The notes below the pieces were generated by a model. It was not told the origin of the DNA. It worked only from the letters and a program-made list of their open reading frames with translations, and made no database searches. The translations under genes and the position numbers were made by a program. A stretch of 11,950 nucleotides of DNA from Phycisphaerales bacterium (GTDB lineage: Bacteria > Planctomycetota > Phycisphaerae > Sedimentisphaerales > Anaerohalosphaeraceae): contig DSDH01000177.1 in the NCBI GenBank assembly GCA_011055475.1, positions 1 to 11,950 of the forward strand. The letters are read 5' to 3'. Each line of letters starts with the position of its first letter. The stretch's first letter is position 1. This document shows positions 5,096-11,950 of the stretch, piece after piece.

Positions 5096-8000
5096 ATGGG
5101 CCATAGGTGGATGGTTTCAGGGTGGGCACGGGGGGTACCGCTGGTGCTCTCGGCGATGATATGCGGTTCGGCGGCGGGATATGTGGACGGGCGGCAGCTG
5201 AGGATAGGCGGTACCAGCCAGGGGGCTCCGTACTTCTACGGGGATTTTGACCCGGCGGGTTTTTCGGACTGGATCTGGTATGGTCCGTCCGATCTGCACG
5301 AGGCATCATTTCTGCACGAGGTCCTCTCCGGTGAGTGGGCCGCGGCGGTCTACTACGATGGGATTGACACAGCGCTGACGGTCGACCCGAACGATGCGCC
5401 CGACCGGCACCAGGCCATGTGGTTGACGAGCCGGTTCGACTATCCGTACTGGTCTACCGACAGCCGGTTCATTGCCCCGGGCGAATGCAATGCCTGGGAT
5501 GATCCGGAAAAACCCCGTGCCGGGCCCCGACACGGGTCGGTCGGTGATTACCGATGGCCGCGTCGAAATCACCATCGACTACGAAGTGGTGGACCTGGAA
5601 TTTCTGGACCCCGAGTACTATCCCACGCGGTCCCCAATGGCGTTCATCGATCCGACGACGGGCCTGCCCGCCTACATGTACAGCGACCGCTATTGTTTTC
5701 TGCAAACCTACACGATTTGCAACGTTGATCCGAACAGCCAGCCGCTTACTGGTTTGGAGTTCTACCAGATGCTGCACAGCCACGGGGCGGACGAATATGG
5801 TCCGGCGGTCAGCTCGACCTATGCGACGATCGCGCCGGAGGATGCGCTGCAATACTATGTGCCGTACAACCCTGTCCACCAAGTGGGCAACTTCCGTTAC
5901 GACGTGACCCAGTGGAACGATATCGATCGCACCGGGGCCACAACGGGACAGACCCACAACGACTACGTCGGGTTCAGTTCCACGCGGGAGCCGGACTGGG
6001 TGGATAACGACGTGTATCGGGGTCACCGTTCGCCGAACACCATCTACAAGCCACCGGCCGGGACGCATCTGCACATTGAGGACCGGCTGCTGAACGGCAA
6101 CCCGGCCATCTACTACGACGAGGTTGCCGGGGCGATGGGGTGGTCACTGGGAGCGCTGAACTCCAACGAAACGGTGTCGATCACGGTGGCGTTCATGTTC
6201 GGGCAGGAGCAGGAGCCGATCACCGCCCCCGTCGAACTGGTCAAGATGGACGATCTGCCGCCGGAGACGGAGGTCAGGCCGGGCGACGAGATCACCTATA
6301 CGATCTGCTGGGAGAATCTCAGCCAGGATGCGGCACAGGACGTGGTGCTGGTGGACTACCTGCCGGAGGGCGTCACGTATCCGGGCGGGTCGTGGAGCTT
6401 CGATCCGAACTTCACGCCGATTCCGCCGGAGCCGGGGTATGATCCGGGTTTCCACTCGTACACGTGGGAGTTGGGGACGATCGAGCCGAGCGGAACGGGG
6501 TGCGTGCAGATTACCGTCATGGTCAACGACCGGGCCGAGCCGGGGTTGGTTCTGGAGAACAAGGCCCGGCTGGTGACCTCGAACATGGGGGCGGTGCAGG
6601 TGCATTGGCTCACGCCCGTGGCGTGCTGGGCGGAGGGGCCGATCCACGTCGACGCCAGGGCGACGGGCAAGAACACCGGCGTCAGTTGGCAGGACGCCTA
6701 CACGGACTTGCAGCGGGCCCTGGCACGAGCGGCGGCGGGTTGCGGGGCGGAGATTCACATCGCCGCCGGGACGTACCGTCCGGGTCGCGGCACGCAGGAT
6801 ACGTTCCGGATTCCGGACGGCGTATCGGTGTATGGCGGCTACCGGGGAGGCAGGACCAACCCGGACGGGCGGGATATCCGCCGGTACAAGACGATCCTGA
6901 CGGGCCTGATCAACCCCACCACCCGGAACGACACGGTCGTGACAATGGGCGATAACACCCTGCTGGATGGGGTGATTGTGGAACAAGGTGAGCAGCGGGG
7001 AGTGTATGTGGTTGGTGCAAGCATCGATATCCAGGATTGCACTGTTAGGAGGATCACCGGAATCGGAGGGATCGGCGTAGAAGTAGAGGGAAGCGTTGTA
7101 TCAGCACGGCGGCTGAGGGCGATTGAGAACGTGGACGGATTGTATGCAAAGGCAGGAAGTCTGCTCGTCTTGGAGAATTCCTTGATCCTGAACAACGCGC
7201 ACTATGGCGTGCGTGCCCTGGAATCAGGGTTGACGCTGACAAACAGTGTTGTTGCACGAAACGGTTTAGCGGGGTCCGGTTACTACGGCTTGTCCATCGC
7301 ACTCCCATCCCAGATACCCGATATTCACAACAACACCGTTGTTCACAATCGTAACGAGGGACTGTTTTTCTTTGACTCAGACCCTAATAATCCGAAGTCC
7401 CCCGATATCCAGAGTTGCATTCTGTGGTACAACAACGCGGGCGGCCGGCAGATGGCGGGGTGCGGGTTCCGGCGGTACAGTTGCGTGTATGATCCCAACG
7501 ATCCAACGGGCCAGGACTATACACCGGACGTCTACGGGAACTTCAGCGGCAATCCGCGTTTTGCCTACGCGGACTGCACCGATCCCAACGCGCTGTTGAA
7601 CGTGCACCTGGCGGCCGATTCGCCTTGCATCAACGCGGGCAATCCGGCGCTGTCCTACGAGGGGCAGAGAGACATCGACAACGAGGGGCGGGTGCTTGGG
7701 GGCCGCGTGGACATCGGGGCCGACGAGGTGGACCCGGCCTGCGCGGACGTGTTCAGCGCGCTGGATTGGAACGCCGACGGGGTTGTGAACCTCCATGAGT
7801 TCAACTTCTTCTCGCGTGCGTGGTTGACGACCGACCCCAATAATCCAATTTGCGACCCGAACCATCCGGGTTATGTCAGCGATCCCAACGCGCTCGGGTA
7901 CGTCAGCGAGACGGACAAGCTGCGGTTCGATGCGAAGTGCGACCTGGACGCCGATCTCGACGTGGATCTGGAGGACTTGGCCTTGTTCCTGGAACACTGG

Positions 8001-8315
8001 CTGTGGCAGGCCTGCTGGCGACGGGTGTCGGGTGGGATGTTCCCGCTGTCGATGGACGCGGGCGGACAGACACTGGAAGCCCTTGCCGGTGCCGATGCCG
8101 CGAGCCTGACGCTGGAAGGCGACTTTGCCGTGGCGTATGAGCCATGGGACCTGTCACGAAGAGCCGCGCTCGCCCAGATACTGGCCTTCCTCAAGGACAT
8201 CGAACCGGACTACCCCGACCCGGAGAGGTTGCGACTGCTCCAGGAATGTCTGATAGAAGAAGCCAAAATACTGCGCGAGCCAAACGTGGGGCTTGATTTA
8301 CCTAAGCAGTTCTAA
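5096..8315 (+). CDS. Large exported beta-helix protein with DUF11 and dockerin-like domains, frame broken at A5C4
   Basis: Removing one base near 5508-5516 gives a continuous 1072-residue product; as written the first frame turns to nonsense and stops at 5728. The ATG at 5096 is chosen because GGGAG lies 6 nt upstream, and it starts a clean signal peptide (cleavage near GSAAG). Order: an unrecognised N-terminal domain (to about 375); a DUF11-type surface beta-domain (about 378-500, PGDEITYTICWENLS, VVLVDYLPEGVTY); a right-handed beta-helix (about 518-790, opening GVSWQDAYTDLQRAL); the usual closing block SPCINAGN ... GRVDIGADE; a dockerin-like pair of EF-hand loops (DWNADGVVNLHE, DLDADLDVDLED); and an unrecognised tail of about 100 residues. 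Asp-Pro-Asn triplets recur throughout. Such proteins are surface or extracellular, and the dockerin suggests docking or anchoring. No catalytic residues of a lyase could be assigned. Confidence 0.82.
5508..5516 (+). other. A5C4 homopolymer junction where the reading frame shifts by +1
   Basis: The run AAAAACCCC marks the switch. Upstream the frame from 5096 is coding (FIAPGECNAWDDPE). Downstream coding continues one base later (NPVPGPDTGRSVITDG). Losing one A or C, or a ribosomal +1 slip on CCC-C, restores the gene. Confidence 0.75.
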
Positions 8316-8321
8316 TACAAT
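8293..8321 (+). promoter_or_regulatory. Possible internal promoter for the PEP-CTERM gene pair
   Basis: TTGATT (8293-8298), a 17-nt spacer and TACAAT (8316-8321) overlap the stop of the beta-helix gene. A start near 8328 would give a leader of about 20 nt with GGAGG at 8336-8340. It would let the two small PEP-CTERM genes be made independently of the large gene. Confidence 0.45.
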
Positions 8322-8348
8322 GAGTTATAGTGCTTGGAGGGTCGAAAA

Positions 8349-8991
8349 ATGAAGGCCGCCATTTCGCTTCTGCTCTGTTGTCTTCCACAGATGGTTCTTG
8401 CCGGGTTTGACTACGTTGTGACGGAAGGGTACTTTTGGGATATCACTCTGCGTGGGGAGCAGAGTCTGCTGGTCTTAGGGGGGGGGCTCTCGGATTGAAG
8501 TGAACGACTCGAGCTATGTAGAGGTATGGAACACGTCGCCTCTGCGAGTAAATGTGGGGGGGCTTTGGGACCTGTATTTGTATGGCGAGAGTGGCCTTCA
8601 GTTCCATGGTGGAGAATTGAACTACTTGGGGCTCAGTCGCGCCTCCACCGCGGTGCTCGATGGTGGGTACATCGGGTGCATGGGGGCCGCCCAAGAGGTC
8701 TCCATCATTGGTCGTGATCCGGTGACGCAAGAGCCGATCTACAACCGGCATATCGAGATGATCGTGAAGGATTACGAGTACGACGACCTGACCGGGCTTT
8801 TGACCGGTACATGGGTCGACGATACGCTGTTCCGTATTCAACTGATCGACGTGCCGGGCTATACCCCGACGTTCGAGAACATCAGCTTCACGATCATCCC
8901 CGAGCCCGTCACGTTTGTCCTGCTGGCATTTGGGGCCGCGGGTTTGCGAACAAGCCGGCAACGCGCTCCGAGCAGTATTCGCTCAGCTTGA
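8349..8991 (+). CDS. PEP-CTERM surface protein of beta-solenoid type, frame broken at a G9 tract
   Basis: With one G removed from the run at 8478-8486 the gene encodes 213 residues; as written it stops after about 49 codons, and the rest is an open frame without its signal peptide. The ATG has GGAGG 8 nt upstream and begins a signal peptide (MKAAISLLLCCLPQMVLAG). The body consists of short glycine-paired beta repeats (LLVLGGGSRIEV, LYLYGESGLQFHGGELNYL, STAVLDGGYIG). It closes with LTGTWVDDTLFRIQL and a C-terminal sorting signal (IIPEPVTFVLLAFGAAGLRTSRQR: IPEP, hydrophobic helix, basic end). In known PEP-CTERM systems this signal is processed by an exosortase and the protein goes to the surface or matrix; the enzyme is not in this window. 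The next gene looks like its paralogue. The gene lies 33 nt after the beta-helix gene. Confidence 0.83.
8478..8486 (+). repeat. G9 homopolymer tract, candidate phase-variation switch
   Basis: Nine consecutive G lie about 43 codons into the first PEP-CTERM gene. G8 gives TTA GGG GGG GGC TCT CGG and an open frame to 8991. G9 leads to TGA within four codons of the run. The restored residues (VLGGGSRIEV) continue the protein's own repeat pattern, which shows the intended frame. Confidence 0.8.
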
Positions 8992-9009
8992 GATATCGGG
9001 GGGCCTGTT

Positions 9010-9744
9010 ATGAAACCGGCGATCATGCGTGTTGTGCTTGTCATCGCCTTGCTTAGCGCATGGACGGAAGCGGGGTTAGATTGGACTATTACAGATGGCA
9101 CTCATACACTGAACGAAGGCGACAACTACGGGATAATCAACATATTGAATGGCGCCACCCTTGACGTGTACGGCGGGCAAGTCGTGGACATTTGGGCCGC
9201 AGGGAGCAGTTTGGTTAATTGTTATGGAGGACGGATTGATGGGGTGTTCGCGCACGGTTCAAGTGTGGTCACCGTCAATGCCGGTGCAGTTATTGACCAT
9301 GTTGTGTCCCTTGAACTTGGCATCGTTCACCTCCATGGCGGAACGATCGAAAGATACGTCGCTGCTCACGGGGCCTCAGAGCTTCACGTCTATGGCCGGG
9401 ACCTCCTTCGGGACGGGTGGTTTCTCAGTGGCGTATGGGCCGACGGCGAACCATTCCAACTATACCTGCGGGGCCCGGACACGCAGCCGAGAGTATTCCT
9501 GCACGAGATTCCCGAACCGGCTTCCGCGACCCTCTTCGGGGTTATTCTGGTCGGGTTCCTTGTGAGGCGGCAATGCCGAGGCCCAGCGGATGCTCTCCCG
9601 GCCCATGCGCAGCCCCTGGCGCCTTTAGGACGGAGTCGAGTTCGTCACGCCCATGGTCCCGCCGTGCGGCGGGCTCAGACGATGGTCGCCGTCAGATTGA
9701 ATAGCTGCGCGAAGTCCTTCAGCTCGCGGGCGAACTCACCATAG
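9010..9744 (+). CDS. PEP-CTERM beta-solenoid surface protein with read-through tail
   Basis: A 244-residue paralogue of the preceding protein, 18 nt after it. A signal peptide (cleavage near WTEAG, residue 21) is followed by about five beta-solenoid repeats of 18-20 residues (48-140). These have the pattern Ser-x-x-x-Val-x-Gly-Gly-x-Ile-x-x-Val-x-Ala-x-Gly, for example NCYGGRIDGVFAHGS and HLHGGTIERYVAAHGA. The block LSGVWADGEPFQLYL matches LTGTWVDDTLFRIQL of its neighbour. The sorting signal HEIPEPASATLFGVILVGFLVRRQ spans 165-188. PEP-CTERM proteins normally stop within a few residues of the basic end. Here the frame runs on for about 54 residues of low-complexity, shadow-like sequence and overlaps the 3' end of the convergent gene by 70 bp. 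The natural stop appears lost. The ribosome-binding site is only a G-rich run. Such a tail could block sorting. Confidence 0.78.
   Translation: MKPAIMRVVLVIALLSAWTEAGLDWTITDGTHTLNEGDNYGIINILNGATLDVYGGQVVDIWAAGSSLVNCYGGRIDGVFAHGSSVVTVNAGAVIDHVVSLELGIVHLHGGTIERYVAAHGASELHVYGRDLLRDGWFLSGVWADGEPFQLYLRGPDTQPRVFLHEIPEPASATLFGVILVGFLVRRQCRGPADALPAHAQPLAPLGRSRVRHAHGPAVRRAQTMVAVRLNSCAKSFSSRANSP
9658..9673. terminator. Hairpin at the convergent gene boundary
   Basis: CCCGCC (9658-9663) and GGCGGG (9668-9673) form a perfect 6-bp stem with a 4-nt loop. It lies immediately after the minus-strand stop at 9675 and inside the read-through tail of the plus-strand gene. There is no T-tract on either side, so it is at best a weak or factor-assisted bidirectional terminator. 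Confidence 0.35.
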
Positions 9745-11150
9745 AAGAACAACTGGTGGAACCCGGGGAAGGTCAGGACCTCCTGGCCGCCATCGAACTT
9801 GGCCCGGACCGACACCACGCACCCCCCGGCCGGCGGTACGGAAAGGTTGTCGATCACGGTGCCCTCGCTGATGAGCAGCTCGGTCTTGCGGCCCTTGCCG
9901 TCACCGGGCAGCACGTCCAGGCAGGTGATCCGCTGGCCCTCTTTCCAGAGCGTCCGCGGCACGGCGTCGCGGTTGGCGTGGTGGTGGACCAGCTCGAACG
10001 GCTCCGGATCGTGGTCGAAGCCGTGGAGTCGCGTCGGGCAACTGCAGTGGGCCCCGATGACCGCGTCCAGCTCCGTGTCCGGGACGGGGTCCTGCTGGAA
10101 GCCGGGCCGGTCGAACAGGTACTGCACAAGGATGTGGCCGGCGACCGCGCCCAGGTCGGCCTCGCATGCGGCGGGCACCCCATCATCGTTCATCCGCGAC
10201 CAGGCGATGCACGGCAGCGACACGTCCGACTGGGCCAACGCGCCCAGGCAATCCATGGTGATCGCGTCGGCCTGCTCGCGCCGCAGGATCTCGCGGGCGA
10301 CGCAGTAGCTCTTGATCCCGTTGATGACGTCCTGCCGCGTGGCGTAGCGGCGGGCGCGGGCGCGGCGCATGTACTGATCGGCCAGCACGAGCACCTCGTC
10401 GGGCGTGCCCATCGCCTGGTAGTCTTGCAGGAACGCCGCCGCCGGGATATACCGCAGGCCGATGCCCAGATCGGGCAGGATGCCATCGACGCGTTGCGTG
10501 CCCTTGATGACCACGCAGCGAGCCCGCTTCATCTTGGCCCCGGCACAGAGCATCTTCATGCCGTAGGCGGCCTGGTCGAAACGGTCGACGACCGAGTAGA
10601 TCACGCAGCCGGGCCGGCCGGCCAGGGGCTCGGTGTTGGTCGTAAACGAGGTGCCCAAGGGCGTGAAGACAATGCTGGGAATGCCGGATTCGGCGACCTT
10701 GGCAGCCGTGGGCCAGGCGTGCTTCTGGCGGTCCAGCACCACGAGCAGCAGGCCGTCGATGCTCTGGCTCTTGGCCTCGGCGATCCAGGCGTCGGCCTCG
10801 GCGGCGCTGTAGATCGGCTCGGACCGCAGGTCCACCGCCGCGCCCAGCCGATGGCCCGTTTGGGTGATGGCCTCGGTGTACGTGGCGCGGGCGGCCTGGC
10901 CATCGTACACGGCGCCCGGCCACCACATGCCGTACTCCTCCTGCCGACGCACGAAGGCGGCCTTGATCGTCGGCGTGTACGTGCTGGCCGGTCCGCACGG
11001 CATGACGCGGTCGATCCCGTCGGACCGCATGAGCTCATCCTGGCAGCCGCCGAGAATCACCAGCCCCGCGGCCGAGGCCGCCGAGGCGGCCAGGAAACGA
11101 CGTCGGTTGATGGAACAACCCCGGTGAGCGGCGCAACGTCCGTGGGTCAT
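9675..11150 (-). CDS. Tat-exported lipoprotein with L-fucose/arabinose-isomerase-like fold
   Basis: A 491-residue protein with a Tat signal (NRRRFLAAS, 15-23) and a lipobox (ILGGC, Cys36), hence probably membrane-anchored outside the cytoplasm. The body resembles the FucI/AraA fold. An N-terminal sugar-binding half contains SIDGLLLVVLD (130-140). The C-terminal half contains ADAITMDCLGAL (294-305), a core PAACEADLGAV (326-336) matching the CEAD metal-ligand segment of fucose isomerase, GAHCSCPTRL (366-375) and HHHAN (389-393). Known FucI/AraA enzymes are cytoplasmic, so export is unusual. Tat would carry a pre-folded, metal-loaded enzyme. It may isomerise or simply bind a sugar; full conservation of the active site cannot be judged by eye. 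AAGGAG lies 8 nt before the ATG, and the stop of the upstream gene is 16 nt away, so the two form an operon. Confidence 0.75.
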   Translation of the reverse strand: MTHGRCAAHRGCSINRRRFLAASAASAAGLVILGGCQDELMRSDGIDRVMPCGPASTYTPTIKAAFVRRQEEYGMWWPGAVYDGQAARATYTEAITQTGHRLGAAVDLRSEPIYSAAEADAWIAEAKSQSIDGLLLVVLDRQKHAWPTAAKVAESGIPSIVFTPLGTSFTTNTEPLAGRPGCVIYSVVDRFDQAAYGMKMLCAGAKMKRARCVVIKGTQRVDGILPDLGIGLRYIPAAAFLQDYQAMGTPDEVLVLADQYMRRARARRYATRQDVINGIKSYCVAREILRREQADAITMDCLGALAQSDVSLPCIAWSRMNDDGVPAACEADLGAVAGHILVQYLFDRPGFQQDPVPDTELDAVIGAHCSCPTRLHGFDHDPEPFELVHHHANRDAVPRTLWKEGQRITCLDVLPGDGKGRKTELLISEGTVIDNLSVPPAGGCVVSVRAKFDGGQEVLTFPGFHQLFFYGEFARELKDFAQLFNLTATIV

Positions 11151-11166
11151 GGCGCGATCTCCTTCT

Positions 11167-11950
11167 TCAATTCACGGATTCCATCGTGACCAGCCACAAG
11201 GTGCGGGCCGGCAGCTCGGGCAAAGTCCAGGTCCGCCCATTGGCCTGAGTCGCAACGTTGGCCGGGCCGGGAATGACCAGCGCGTCCGTCGGGAGGCGGG
11301 GCCGGGCGAAGGTCAGGGTCACGGTGACCGGTTCATCGTTAAAGTTCTCCACGGCCAGCAAATCGTCCCCGAACAGGTACAGAGCGACCTTGTTCGGCGC
11401 ATCGAGGTCCAGACCGAAGGGTGCCAGCAGGGGCTTGCGGATCGCGTTGAGCTCCTCGCGATCGAGTTCGAGAAGCCGCTTGGGCGAGCCGTCGACCTTC
11501 AAGATGCGCAGGTTGGGCCGGAGCATGCGGTCCATCGGGATGCGCCCGGCCAGCCCGTCGGTGATCAGCACGGGCTTCTGGTCGGCCAGCATCCGGCGGA
11601 ACTTGGCGAGGAAGTCCGGGTCCTTCAGGACGTGGACGGGGTAGAAGGCCGCCGGCACCTCCGGATCGACCGTGGCCGTCGGCACCAGTGGAATGCCCAT
11701 CATCCCTACGAAGTCATACACGTAGGATTCACCGTCGGCGTTACTGCTCGGCGGTTTGGGCGCGGCCACCCCGCGGATGGGCTTGCGGGCCACCCGCCGG
11801 GCCAGGTCAAACAGCCGCGGCATCTGTTCTCGCAGAAGGGCCACGTTCGCCGGGCCCGTCTCGTTTTGGAGGCTGCCGTAACAGAACAAGAGCATCTCCC
11901 GCGCATCGGCCAGGATGGTCTGAGTGGCCTGCTCCAGGTAGGTCCTTTCC
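11167..11950 (-). CDS. C-terminal part of an uncharacterised, probably glycan-related protein
   Basis: The frame is open from the right edge (first full codons reading ERTYLEQATQTILADAREM) to the stop at 11167, giving 260 residues of a longer protein whose start is outside the window. An ATG at 11895 could be mistaken for a start, but coding continues upstream of it and it has no ribosome-binding site. The visible part has a mixed alpha/beta segment (RLFDLARRVARKPIRGVAAPKPP, then VLITDGLAGRIPMDRML) and ends in about 80 residues of beta-rich sequence (VALYLFGDDLLAVENFNDEP ... LPELPARTLWLVTMES). That ending is typical of the C-terminal beta-sandwich of extracellular glycoside hydrolases. I cannot assign a family. 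It is the upstream partner of the exported isomerase-like gene. Confidence 0.6.
   Translation of the reverse strand, partial: ERTYLEQATQTILADAREMLLFCYGSLQNETGPANVALLREQMPRLFDLARRVARKPIRGVAAPKPPSSNADGESYVYDFVGMMGIPLVPTATVDPEVPAAFYPVHVLKDPDFLAKFRRMLADQKPVLITDGLAGRIPMDRMLRPNLRILKVDGSPKRLLELDREELNAIRKPLLAPFGLDLDAPNKVALYLFGDDLLAVENFNDEPVTVTLTFARPRLPTDALVIPGPANVATQANGRTWTLPELPARTLWLVTMESVN

Noticed and set aside
5469..6986. Two minus-strand frames (201 and 280 codons) opposite the beta-helix gene
   Set aside because: They overlap confidently recognised DUF11 and beta-helix coding on the plus strand and show no signal of their own.
9756..11189. Long plus-strand open frame (477 codons) opposite the isomerase-like gene
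   Set aside because: Low-complexity, His/Asp/Gly/Arg-rich translation without motifs; the minus strand has a Tat signal, lipobox and isomerase-fold motifs and a strong ribosome-binding site.
1..11950. CRISPR arrays, tRNA/rRNA genes and transposase genes
   Set aside because: Looked for on both strands; no spaced repeat array, cloverleaf-like sequence or transposase motif was seen.

Overview
The window looks like the chromosome of a planctomycete, probably of the Phycisphaerae. It is GC-rich and carries Tat-exported sulfatase and sugar-isomerase-like lipoproteins. It also carries a large exported beta-helix protein rich in Asp-Pro-Asn motifs with a planctomycete-style dockerin, and small PEP-CTERM surface proteins. 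The lineage is inferred from these family signatures; no rRNA or marker gene is present.

Layout. (1) 1-3531, minus strand: a methylated-DNA repair methyltransferase (MGMT), a Tat-type lipoprotein sulfatase and a YbgC/4HBT thioesterase are closely spaced (26 and 32 nt gaps). A pyrophosphate-type phosphofructokinase with its own promoter follows and runs off the left edge. (2) 3532-3751: divergent control region with a perfect 14-bp tandem repeat next to the MGMT ribosome-binding site and two sigma70-like promoters facing right. (3) 3752-4624, plus: an FHA-GAF signalling protein. (4) 4625-5095: gene-poor. It holds a REP/MITE-like palindromic element, an orphan Tat signal-peptide stub (a decapitated gene), a perfect-consensus promoter and a long hairpin-containing leader. 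(5) 5096-9744, plus: three consecutive exported surface-protein genes. The first two are each interrupted by a single-base offset at a homopolymer (A5C4 and G9). The third lacks a stop after its PEP-CTERM signal and reads into the convergent neighbour. (6) 9675-11950, minus: an exported fucose/arabinose-isomerase-fold Tat lipoprotein, preceded by the C-terminal part of a large uncharacterised protein with a beta-sandwich end; 16 nt separate them, so they look like an operon.

How it may fit together. The right-hand operon and the sulfatase are consistent with extracytoplasmic handling of (sulfated) polysaccharides. The middle operon makes cell-surface proteins, one dockerin-tagged and two PEP-CTERM-tagged. 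The most interesting signal is that both interrupted surface genes need the same correction (+1), at CCCC- and GGGG-containing runs. Three longer or similar homopolymers in neighbouring genes (C7, C7, T6) are read without error. Phase variation, programmed +1 frameshifting, recent pseudogenisation and assembly error are all possible. Raw reads and homologues would separate them.
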